42,840 nt of DNA from Cudoniella acicularis (lineage: Eukaryota; Ascomycota; Leotiomycetes; Helotiales; Helotiaceae): assembly GCA_013054445.1 (NCBI GenBank), contig JAAMPI010000336.1, positions 1-42,840 of the forward strand, in the 5' to 3' direction. The notes beneath the pieces are model-generated. The model was not told the origin of the DNA, searched no databases, and saw nothing but the letters and a program-made list of their open reading frames with translations. A program made the position numbers and the translations under genes. Every line of letters starts with the position of its first letter. Positions within the stretch are counted from its first letter, which is position 1. This document shows positions 1-10,212 of the stretch, piece by piece.

Positions 1-419
1 GGGAAGCGTGTAGTTGGGTCTGGAAGGCTGTTTCGAGCGAGTCTGGAAACAAAAGCTTACTTTGAGGAGGGGCATTCTCGGCTTTTATCTTGCTTGCTAT
101 TTCGCTTTTTCTTGCTGGCATTTGGAGTTGGTGGGTAATGTCACAAGAATTTCAAGTTTCATGGCCGACATACGACAGACATTTCGTCAGAGGCAAGTGA
201 GACTTTCGGGGCTTCACATTGCCGGGATTTGATAATAATGAAAAAGGTCTCAGTGTCCCTATCATTGTCAGTTCGCGCGTCTATCTTGTGGGCGTAACCT
301 GAAAGCTTTTTTTATTCCATTTTTTATTATGCAAAGTCTTCCACGGTTTATATATCTAATAATTAAGATACCTATTTCCTAAATTGATCACGAAATGAGA
401 GGTTATAAGTCCTCCAATA
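1..419. other. Intergenic, 3' side of the glycosidase gene
   Basis: No convincing coding region is seen. The open frames here are short, have no recognisable domain and use no splice signals. The AT-rich part at about 300-400 is probably the 3' untranslated and termination region of the minus-strand glycosidase that ends at 420. Confidence 0.5.
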
Positions 420-1995
420 TTACTGCACTTCTAAAACTAGTACCCAATCCACATGTGTCCCATTCGTCGGAGGCGTAAAGACACTCTTCCCCTCACCATT
501 CCATACACATCGAGCATAACTACCATCAAGCGGGTCAAACCAACTTGCTGTAATCTTCTTCCCTGTTTGTAATTTCCCAGTATCAATAGTAAAAGCAGCT
601 CCAGTAGGCGTATAAACCGCCAGCCACTTCCCATCTACATCCCGCGTCGCTACAAGATGAGTCCCGTCTGTTCCGGTATCCCCGACAATAATACTCTGAT
701 CCGGGATACGATTTAAAGGAGATGCGGACCGGTCTAAGATAACCTTCTTGATGTACTGCATTTGGGAACTACCAGGAAGGTGGATATCCGTTGCCCATGA
801 GATTGCTGGTCCAGAGCCAGCGGGGGTGAACAGTCCCGGGATATAGAATTGCATCACGTTATCGGCACCATACGTCAAGCCTGCCGCGCCGGAAAATACA
901 GCCTGGTAGCTCCCTGTTCGGACATCTGATGCATTCCAATACGGATTAATTGGTTTACCATTGATGTAGCGATTCTCGTAATGGGCTTCGTTGTCGAGAG
1001 CAGGGCGAGCTGGCTTGGTGGCATACATCAGTTCTACGGGCTCATATCCTTTGGCTGCGTTCCACCATGGAATAGGGGCATTGGGTGCATAGTTTGAGTG
1101 CCCGGATTGGGAGGAGTCGAATGTTAACCATTGTTTGTTGCCGAAGAAGGCTGATGCTAGCGCAATGGGTCCACCTTCGAACCATTGGTTCGTGCTGTGA
1201 GTGGTGATTTGGGCGTTGGCTCCTTCTCCTTCGATGAGTCCTGCTGCCATTTCGTCGTATACGGGTATATAATCGGTGAAGCTGTATGGGGAGTGAACAC
1301 CGCCAGAAGTGTAATCGCTGCTCACTGCTGTTTTGTTCGTCCAGTAGGGATTGGTATCGGCGACGAGGAGTTTGGGGAGACCGGGGTAGCGTTTCCCAAT
1401 CCAGTTGCCAAAATCTTTGGCATTTGATGCGTTGATAGATCCAGCGACATTGTCTAATTGGATCTGTTAGAAAGTGGATGGGTTGCTTCTTCGTGCTCGG
1501 AGGGGAACGCACTGCTAACATGGACGTAGTAACCCCAAGCTGGTACCATTGCAATTCGAATCCCCTTTCCCCAGGCCATCTGTACCACGGTGTCGATGTA
1601 TTCCCAATATGGTTCATTTGGTTTTGTTGGATCACCATTCAGGAGAGGCAAGTCTCCATTGCGGTTTGGATCCTCATCACTGTATCCCAAGTCAGTGATA
1701 TGAATTCGAACCTCAATGTGTGGAGATTTAAATACCCAAGCTGTGTCAATCCAACTGCTAAAACAATGTTGAAGCCTTTCGAGGCCCGGTCATCCAAATA
1801 TGTCTCCACCTGAGTGAGGTTCAACCGATGGAAAAGCAGCCATCCCGTATCCGCTTGCCAAAAAAATGGATCGCCTTTCTTCGTGACAAAGTGACGCCCA
1901 TTCCCACTTGGTGAAATGGGATAATCATCTGGCATCTGCCATGCGAAAACATGGCTGAGAAGCCCAAGGTAAAGCGCAATGGAAGAGAGACGCAT
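420..1995 (-). CDS. Secreted apiosidase-like glycoside hydrolase (DUF4038 + collagen-binding-like C-terminal domain)
   Basis: Model: complement of 420..1463, 1520..1679 and 1736..1995, 487 aa. The start ATG at 1995 opens a signal peptide (MRLSSIALYLGLLSHVFA, then WQMP). The first domain is a DUF4038/apiosidase-like TIM barrel. Its marks are FFWQADTGWLLFHRL, the family motif NRNGDLPLLNGDPTKPNEPY, MVPAWGYYVH and ALDNEAHYE, whose Glu is a candidate catalytic acid. A C-terminal beta domain (about the last 90 aa, from IVGDTGTDGTHLVATR to HVDWVLVLE) matches the putative collagen-binding domain usually fused to it. Both introns are 56 nt. The 1680..1735 intron has GTATTT, CTGAC and CAG; the 1464..1519 intron has GTTAGC and an unusual CTAACAG end. 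The family removes apiose or related side chains from plant pectin, so a role in plant cell-wall breakdown outside the cell is inferred. An ATG 90 nt further upstream in the same frame would put a non-hydrophobic stretch ahead of the signal peptide, so it was not used. Confidence 0.85.
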
Positions 1996-2070
1996 CTGGG
2001 AAGACAATTGGAAAACTTCAGACTTCTGTCCGAGCGACTTCGTATCAACTGCCGACCGCCCATCTTGGCA

Positions 2071-2082
2071 GAATATATATCT
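2071..2082 (-). promoter_or_regulatory. Candidate TATA box of the glycosidase gene
   Basis: The minus strand reads GATATATATTC about 80 nt upstream of the ATG at 1995, a usual distance for a fungal TATA element with a short leader. It is supported only by motif and position. Confidence 0.4.
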
Positions 2083-2095
2083 CACCCCCTCAAAT

Positions 2096-4260
2096 TAAAA
2101 GCTGTTCTGCTATATTTTCCCATGAAGATCCATCATCAGACTTCATAGGTGCCCCGAAAGGAAGAGAAAGACAGGAACAGCTTCCTTGGTATTCCCAGCT
2201 AATTGGTGGCCTGCAGTTAAGGTAGGGTCGAGCTTGCCATGAACGGAGGCTGTATATTCCGCCAAAGAGCACACGCCGGATGTGGTTTTCTGTGGGGAAT
2301 TGACTGCGTTCCTGATTAAGCAAGACGAGGTGTTGGAGCATCTTTATTTCCATGCGGGGTCTCCACGAGGGGTTCGTAGCCGCATGCAGCACGCCTGCAT
2401 TTGGGCGTGGGAAATCCTGGCTGGTTGGTGACTTCTGGGACCCGCTAAATGGATTTGAAATGGCGAGGGCGCTTTTGTGTTTGGTAGCTGTGAAAAAGAT
2501 GCGCTGCCGATTGGACCAAGGGGATCTGTTGAGGATGTTTTTTTCCGGTGGGAAAGAAGGAAGAAATTGGGCTTTGGGGGCGTTCGCTAGTGAGGCGCTG
2601 GTCCCTGCATTTCAGGGGCCTTCAGGGATTATAATCCTAATTTTCAGCCATACAATCGCTAAATAATAGGGGAGAGGATTTTGATGCCGTGTTTTGGTAG
2701 AAATGAAAAACCGGCAATAGACCGGCAATAAAACGAGCACGTCATATATTTGCAGGAGGCAGCACGATTACAAGAAATTAGAAAATATTAGTGCTTACAA
2801 TAGCGAAGTTAAAAGGGCCAACAAGTTACCAAGGTGTAGTGAATTTTGCGTACATAAGGAATAGAATGGATAACTTGGTTACGGAAGCACCGGTGGGGCC
2901 TTACCGGTCCAAATTCGGAAAAGCCAACTCCTTCATATAAATAACCGAATAAGCAAATTCTTTCCAACAAACTCAAGCAACTTCAGAGTAAGACGGTAGG
3001 CCCAAAAGTGGTTGCTTGCGTTGAACAGTCGGTGTCGGCCACTGTACGAATTTGGTAGCCTAAGAAACTATCAGAGTCGTTTCCTAAACAAGGTATATCC
3101 TTGCACTAAGGTTGAGATAATCCATATCCGAACTGTCTCCTGAAACTAAAGGTTTTGCCATTTTGACTATAAATTTTTTGGAGGGAGGGGGGAGGAGAGC
3201 GGGGGGTCTCTCAAGAATATTTTTGAATTTTATGTTAGCTCTTTTTTTGGTGGCGTCACTTAAGCGAGTTCTAGTACTCGATGGCTTTCCTCACCCATCC
3301 ATTTGGGTAGACTAGCAAGCTAGCTTGGCTAGGCGGCCCAGAGCTGTGAGAAAAAGCCGCCGAGTAAGGAGTAGACAGAAAATGATATGAGATTTGGGTG
3401 ATTACAGATCGACCGCGGAACTTCACGCCAATAAGGTATTGATTCAAAGGCTTCAGTGCTAGGGAAGGTACTGAATAGAAGAGAATTGCCTATTTTTTTA
3501 ATGAATTTATGAGGGATTCAAAATTATCTAGTAAATAGAAGAAATGGCGTCAAATGATAGAGTAAATCTTGAAGACGTCAATTATAAATCATATTCGATG
3601 CTGGACTTCATACACTGCAACCAATTGATGACCCGGCTGTTGTTAGACTTACTAGACGGGAGCCCTTAGGATCCCCATGACTTACATGGACAAGTGCGAC
3701 TGAGTAGTGAATTTTGCCTTGTGTCACAGAACTCGGTATCAATTCAATGAAAGATCGGACTCAGCCCCATTGCCGCGTCACTGGCTAGCGAATACCAAGG
3801 GAGCTTGTTTAGTAAAATACTACGAACCGGAAGCTGCCGAGATAATAAGTAAGGTTGTGCCATAACTTATAAGCACTTGGTAATCGAAGTTGAAACATTA
3901 GAATTGCCTCCGTACTTCTCGGCCGAGATACCGGGATGAATTCAATGCCCATGTCATACTTAGGCAAAGGCAGCACAGCATAAAAATGAATATACAATAA
4001 TAAAGTGATATTTCCACAGTGATAAAATTGGCCATAAATTTTGAGATATCAAGATCGGTAATTACGTCTGGCCTATTTCATCTGATTGTATTCTTCAATG
4101 TAGTTTCAAAAATTAAGAATAATTTAATATAGCATCTTGCAAACTTACGGGCCGTGGCTCATTTAAAGGATTTTGCTCGGGATACCTTTAATGTGAGGGC
4201 CAAACTTTTCACAGCACATCCTTACTCAGCTTTGATAAATGATACTCAGTGCCACGCTTT
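2096..4260. other. Intergenic spacer without recognisable genes
   Basis: Both strands were read. Only short open frames occur and none shows a domain, a signal peptide or intron-linked continuation. The stretch at about 3160-3250 carries poly-purine and poly-pyrimidine runs, and 3290-3350 has small inverted motifs around AAGCTAGCTT. The part next to 2096 probably contains the glycosidase promoter. Confidence 0.5.
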
Positions 4261-4280
4261 CGATTCATTCATTCGGTGAA

Positions 4281-4530
4281 AACCTTGGAAGCCCACGGGG
4301 AAACCTGGTGGGTTGAGAGCCGGGTACCGAATGGCTCCGGGCTTGGGGTGACACAGCGTCAGTAGACGCAAAGACGTCGTTATCTGAGACTCTGATAGGC
4401 AAGGAGAGAGCCGAGTCTCATCCTTCTCGGTCAGCTGCCTATTTGGGCTTCGGCCCGGGAACTATATGGGATTGTTGGTTGTCCACCAGCTGATGGTAAG
4501 AATACGCAAATGTCATACTCCGAACATACA
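4281..4530 (+). ncRNA. Candidate structured RNA element (group I intron-like relic?)
   Basis: Several perfect stems nest within about 210 nt. AAGCCC (4289-4294) pairs with GGGCTT (4339-4344) and encloses two smaller hairpins, one of which is GAGCC (4317-4321) with GGCTC (4333-4337). This gives a three-way junction. Next come GCGTC-agta-GACGC (4356-4369) and GAGACTC (4386-4392) with GAGTCTC (4413-4419). TCAGCTG (4431-4437) pairs with CAGCTGA (4487-4493), enclosing GGGC-TTCG-GCCC (4445-4456), a classic stable tetraloop hairpin. The downstream AAATGTCATACTCCGAACAT resembles the conserved 3' core segment of group I introns, but the complementary P7 partner was not found. Strand and identity are inferred. 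A non-coding repeat or transposon end is the alternative. Confidence 0.3.
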
Positions 4531-5555
4531 ATAATTTGGCTGAAGGGTTCAGTCTAGCAGACTAGCACAAAATACAAAGTCAATTGCGGTGGGTAGCTAA
4601 ACGTTGACAAGGCCGATTAAAACCGTGGAAGGAGGTCTTTAGTGCTTTACCTACAACTTGATACAACGAAAATCTCGGGGTGTTCTTTCACCAGTAAGTG
4701 ACAAGTAGAGCGTCTAATGAGCAAGCGGATTACCCGCATTAGTGTGTGCTATCAGCTCCCACAAAGACCCTCGATTCACCTGGCGGCCGCAATCCAACGA
4801 CAGTGGAAGAAAAGTATGGGGACCGACACCATCATCGTGCTTCGTGAACTATTCGAGCCTTTTACGAGCAGCTGTGGCATTGTCATCACGGTTTATCCAA
4901 AAAGGTTTGGGCACGGACGAATTGAGGAATCCCCGAAGGCCTGCTGCGACAGCGGGGAGTGAGATCCAGGCCGGTGGCGATAAGCAGGCCCCAGGAACAT
5001 CAAAGCCCGATGGCGGCGCCACCACGTATTTTTTTTTGACCACTACTGGGTCACGAGTATTTGAATTTTATATCGAAAATGCTGCTGCGATTCGCTGGTA
5101 CAGGCTTCTCGGAGAAGTGAAAGAAGTCCAAGGACAATAGCAGGAGTTTTTCGAAGCTTTCCCGGCTCCTTTGAAGCTTTTTCAAGTCAACGGCCCAATG
5201 GGTGGGGACACGCCCCTTTATCTGCCCGCTGCCAACCCCAGACAGGCTTAGCGAATGATTATCGAATTAAACTTAATGGAGCATAGAAGACATCTACCTG
5301 CACCAGGCCACCGCCAGATCAAGGAGCAACAATTTGGCTCTCCCCCCCCAAGTTTGCTCCTCGCTCCTCGCTCGTCCTCATCGTCCCTCCCGATCAATTG
5401 ATCCCTTCGCAGTCCTTCCCTCCAGACGTTTCTGTGTCAGTTGTTTAGGTTCAATACTACTTTGATTGCTCGAAGCCGCCGTCGCATCATTTCCCGAGTC
5501 TTATTAAGCACCCGTTCAACACCAACAAAACAAACCGCAGCTTGTGTAGTAGCAG
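4531..5555. other. HMG-CoA reductase upstream region
   Basis: Open frames at 4717-5140 have no recognisable protein features and are treated as chance. From about 5340 the plus strand becomes pyrimidine-rich (CTCCTCGCTCCTCGCTCG and similar), as is usual for fungal core promoters and 5' leaders, so transcription of the reductase probably begins in about 5350-5500. A CCAAT box occurs at about 5193 (GGCCCAATGGG). Confidence 0.4.
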
Positions 5556-5877
5556 GTATGTTTGCCAGCACATTCTCTCCAGTCTCGCTTCAAATTCCCT
5601 CGCTTTGAACATCCTCTGCTGTTTCTACGGGGTTCATTCATATTGGCGGAGTTTTTGGAGTTGCAGTGGTGTGAGGCGTCTTGCGGTGACGGTGAAGGTC
5701 GGAACAGTGAATACTGTTGATATGGACTAAATTCACCGCCGCCAAACCCTAAGGCACTGCACAGTTGCGGCATTCACCACATCCAGCCATAGTCACCATT
5801 ATCGTCATGGTTTTGTGTTATGTTCCGCCTCTTGTACAAATTTCAGATTCAGTCACTAAATAAACATTTTCCCACAG
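5556..5877 (+). other. Putative intron in the 5' untranslated region of HMG-CoA reductase
   Basis: A consensus donor (AGCAG/GTATGT) at 5556 and a pyrimidine-rich acceptor (TTTTCCCACAG) ending at 5877 would remove 322 nt, including three upstream ATGs, and leave a short leader before the ATG at 5962. Only the splice motifs support this. Another acceptor (TTTCAG) lies at about 5846. Confidence 0.35.
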
Positions 5878-5961
5878 GTCAAACGGAAGAGATACTATCC
5901 TACTATCAAAAGCTCTTCGATGGCTTTATAATACCCTGCGCACAACTCCCGATTCTCAAAT

Positions 5962-8900
5962 ATGCCTGCCACAAGTTTCTTCCGCAGGGCGCTGCGCGGC
6001 AATCCTGCCGAAAGTGCTGCTGGTCCCATGTGGCTAAACAAACGCGTCACACCTCTCCTACAAGCTCTTTCGTACCGAGCATGCCTTCATCCGATACATA
6101 CGATTGTGATTGTTGCATTCCTGGCGAGTACTACGTACATTGGTCTTCTCGAAAGCAGCTTGTTTGATACCGTCGAACCTGCTGGCGTGGGGAAAACGGA
6201 TTGGCCCTCTCTGTTGGAAGGGAGCCGGAATCTGAGAGTAGGTGCCGAGACCGGGTGGAAATGGCAATCAACAGACACAGATACCCCACGTGGAGTGGAT
6301 CATTTGGCCCTCCTGACACTCGTCTTCCCCAACTCCTTGGCTGTCAATTCTCCACATACAGCTCCTTTACCCGATGCTATACCATTGCCACAAAATTTGT
6401 CGGTTACGCCTCTTCCTTCAACTTCGAATCTTCTCAGTCCATTGTCTCAGGACAGCTCCCTGGCATATGCAGTACCATACAGCCATGCCCCAGAATTTCT
6501 TGTCCACACCCAGGAACTTCCTAATGCCATTCCCGCATCTCAACCTGGATTAGAGATTGATTCAGCAAAGGAGCAGAAACTATGGATCATGAAGGCCGCA
6601 AAAGTTCCCGAAATGCAGACCGGCATGATGAATAGGATCAAGACCGCCTGGAGCCAATTTATCGATCTTGTCAAAAATGCAGAGACTATGGACATTATCA
6701 TCATGGTGCTGGGATATATTTCCATGCATTTGACGTTCGTGTCATTGTTTGTCTCTATGCGACGAATGGGATCGAACTCTTGGCTGTTTATTACTACTAT
6801 CCTTTCCTCGGTTTTCGCTTTCCTCTTTGGCCTGATTGTCACGACCAAAATGGGTGTCCAAGTGAACATGATACTCTTATCCGAAGGCCTTCCTTTCTTA
6901 GTTGTTACGATAGGCTTTGAGAAGTCAATTGTTTTGACTAAAGCAGTCTTGTCTGCCGCTCTGGAGACTCGAAGACCAGGCGACATACCGAAACAACACG
7001 CAAAGAAATATGGGGTCTCACCAAACTCCATTGGCTACGCAGTCCAGGTGGCTATCGGCGAAAAGGGTTTCGAAATTGTCAGGGATTACTTGATCGAGAT
7101 TTCGATTCTCGTGGCGGGAGCCTTGTCCGGTGTTCAAGGAGGTCTTCAACAATTCTGTTTCTTGGCCGCCTGGATCCTGGTTTTCGACGGTATTCTTCTA
7201 TTCACCTTCTACACGGCAATTTTAAACATCAAGCTAGAGGTCAATAGAATGAAACGTCATGTCGCGCTTCGACAGGCCTTGGAAGATGATGGAGTTAATC
7301 GAAGAGTAGCTGAGAACGTCGCCAAGAGTGACGACTGGCCGAGAGCTGATGCTGCCGAAGGCGGCGAGACCAACATCTTTGGTCAAAAAGTTCGATACAA
7401 CAATATTCCAAAATTCAAGTTTCTTATGGTTGGTGGTTTCATAATCATCAATATCCTGAATCTCTGCACAATCCCTTTCCTTGGTGGTAACAACACTACT
7501 ACATCTTCGAGCATTGTAGGCCTTGCTGGAAATGGACTTCCAGGCGTTATTTCAACCCCACCTATGGATCCATTCAAAGTCGCATCCAATGGTCTCGACT
7601 CCATTCTTGAATCCGCCAAATCCCACGACAGATCTACTGTAGTCACCGTCCTGTCTCCTATTAAGTACGAACTCGAGTACCCCTCTGTTCATTACGCAAA
7701 GCCTAAAAGAGGCCGCAAAACCCCTGTGGATAACGATGAGGATGAGTTGTCAGACTACGGAATGGGTGGTCGCGTTGTTGGAGGAGTACTTAAGAGTCTG
7801 GAAGACCCAGTCTTGTCAAAATGGATCGTTATGGCACTTGTTCTGAGTGTGATTTTGAACGGTTATCTCTTCAACGCGGCAAGATGGAGCATCAAAGAAC
7901 CTCTGCAAATGCCTCCGCATCATGCCGTCATCCCTCAGGAGATTCATCAAGCGGAGGATTTTAACAACGCGGGACAAGGGCCTCCATTGTTACTCCCAGC
8001 TGCCGATCCAGAAGCAAGAGAGCCGGAGCCAGTGCGAGCGCCAATACCGCCACCAACTCCAGCTTTAACGGATGATGAGGATGACGATATACGACCCCAA
8101 GCTGAATTGGAGAAAATCCTCAAGGAGAAGCGTACACCTGAGCTCACGGACCGAGAACTTGTTGAATTGTCCCTACAAGGGAAAATTCCCGGCTATTCCC
8201 TTGAGAGAACTTTGAAGGACACTACCAGAGCTGTTAAAATCAGAAGAGCAATTATCTCGCGAACCGCTGCTACTGCTGAGACTACGAGCCTCTTGGAACG
8301 CTCCAAGTTACCATATGAGCACTATGATTATGACCGCGTCCTCGGTGCGTGCTGCGAAAACGTGATCGGTTATTTGCCTCTACCCCTCGGCGTCGCTGGA
8401 CCAATTATTATCGATGGACAGAGCTTCTTCCTTCCTATGGCTACTACTGAAGGTGTCCTTGTTGCGAGCGCAAGCCGTGGCGCTAAGGCTATTAATTCTG
8501 GCGGCGGTGTAACAACTGTAGTAATTGGCGATGGTATGACTCGTGGTCCATGTATTTCTTTCGAGACTCTCGCTAGGGCAGGTGCAGCGAAGAATTGGCT
8601 GGATTCTGAAATTGGCAAAAGTATCATGACAAAGGCCTTCAACTCAACAAGTCGTTTTGCACGACTTCAATCGATTAAGACCGCTATGGCTGGAACTAAC
8701 CTCTACCCTCGTTTCAAGACGACTACTGGTGATGCTATGGGAATGAATATGATATCGAAAGGTGTCGAGCACGCCTTGAGCGTCATGGCTGAAAGTGGTT
8801 TTGACGATATGGAGATTATTTCAGTCTCGGGCAACTACTGCACAGACAAGAAACCAGCTGCTGTGAATTGGATCGACGGTCGCGGCAAGAGTATTGTTGC

Positions 8901-9573
8901 GGAAGCCATTATCCCTGGAGAAGTCGTACGAAAAGTACTCAAAACCACCGTGGAGGCCATGGTTGAACTAAACATTGCCAAAAATCTGGTCGGCAGTGCT
9001 ATGGCTGGAAGTATCGGAGGATTCAACGCCCATGCTGCTAACATTGTTACTGCTATCTTCCTGGCTACTGGTCAAGATCCTGCACAAAACGTTGAGAGCA
9101 GTAATTGTATTACACTTATGAAGAAGTACGTTACCCTTCGTTCCTAATAGTTAACAATGCTAACCCTATGCAGCTTCCATGGTAATCTCCAAATCAGCGT
9201 CTCCATGCCCTCCATTGAGGTTGGTACCCTGGGAGGTGGAACCATTCTCGAACCGCAAGCCGCCATGCTTGATTTGCTTGGTGTCCGAGGCTCACATCCT
9301 ACAAACCCTGGTGAGAATGCTCGCAAACTTGCACGTATTATCGCTGCGGGTGTGCTTGCCGGAGAACTTTCACTATGCAGTGCCTTGGCTGCAGGCCATC
9401 TCGTTGCGAGTCATATGGCTCACAATAGAAGCGCACCGGCGACTAGAAGCAACACTCCAGCACCGAGCGGGTCCATAACCCCGGTGACCGCAGCAATGCA
9501 TTCGATGCAAGAAAGAACAGGCCTAGCAATGTCACCAGCTGCTGTTATGCGAGCCAATGATGTGCGCAGGTAG
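5962..9573 (+). CDS. 3-hydroxy-3-methylglutaryl-CoA reductase (HMGR)
   Basis: Model: join 5962..9125 and 9174..9573, 1187 aa. The enzyme makes mevalonate from HMG-CoA with NADPH, the committed step to ergosterol and other isoprenoids, and sits in the endoplasmic reticulum membrane. The N-terminal region has a first helix at about residues 47-63 and a sterol-sensing-type block of helices at about 235-420. A variable linker (about 600-720) ends in acidic and proline-rich sequence. The catalytic domain is complete: ATTEG with Glu830, [10 protein letters not shown] with Lys963, GQDPAQN with Asp1039 and ASHMAHNRS with His1135. DAMGMNM (from 924) is the NADPH-binding motif. Ser1141 matches the AMPK-regulated serine of animal reductases, so regulation there is possible. 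The 48-nt intron (GTACGT, TGCTAAC, TGCAG) lies near the 3' end and restores [16 protein letters not shown]. The gene looks intact. Confidence 0.97.
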
Positions 9574-10212
9574 TAAAAAATGTAGAAGTCAGAGTTATTT
9601 ATTGGCATGGCATGGCATCGGGAGGAGTTTTCATTTGGCGTCATACAGAAATAGAGCGTTTGCAGATATGACGGGCTCAACGTACAGTGGTACTTAACAT
9701 AGACCTAAAATCTGGTCTTTTTCTTTGCGTTGGAGTGTTTGCTTTTCATTCTTGGAATGTGGGCATTAGATGATGGGTAGAATAATTAATATTGGTTCCG
9801 CCATTTTTGACTTGTATTTTGTTTTGATTTCGTGTGAAATAGTGCAACATGTCTCGGTACTGCCTTGAGCCTTCTCATCTCTCAAGGTTGATTTTTCATA
9901 GGGAGACCTGGGAGGGTACCTTTTCGTGCATATAAGTTTTGACGAAGGAGTTTGGATAATTCATGTATTCCTTCGACCGCCCAGCCAAACAACTACCAAG
10001 TTAAAACACTATTCAAGAATTATCAATGATGAAGAAACTCATTATCTCTCTACAACGGTCTCCGTCGCCTTCTAACCGACTCGTTATCGAATTCAGGCAT
10101 GAAGTACTTGCCCCTGAACTGTTCAAAATACTGGATTTTCGTCCCCATAATGAATTTGTATCCAAAGTATAGGAGGAAGAAAATTAGCGGCTGTGTTAAT
10201 TAAAATAGTTAG
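9574..10212. other. Intergenic: 3' region of HMGR and of the permease pseudogene
   Basis: No gene was seen. The first few hundred bases are T-rich and probably hold the HMGR 3' untranslated region. The two flanking genes converge on this spacer. Confidence 0.5.

Noticed and set aside
1551..1570. GCAATTCGAATCCCC resembling a tRNA B-box
   Set aside because: It lies inside the glycosidase coding exon, and no A-box or cloverleaf can be drawn around it.
4742..5140. 132-codon open frame upstream of HMGR
   Set aside because: No domain or protein-like pattern, overlapping open frames on the same strand, and a run of T inside it. It lies in the HMGR promoter region.
5190..5215. Possible sterol-regulatory (SREBP-like) motif next to a CCAAT box upstream of HMGR
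   Set aside because: GGGTGGGGAC is only a partial match to the fungal SrbA consensus, and no second site was found.
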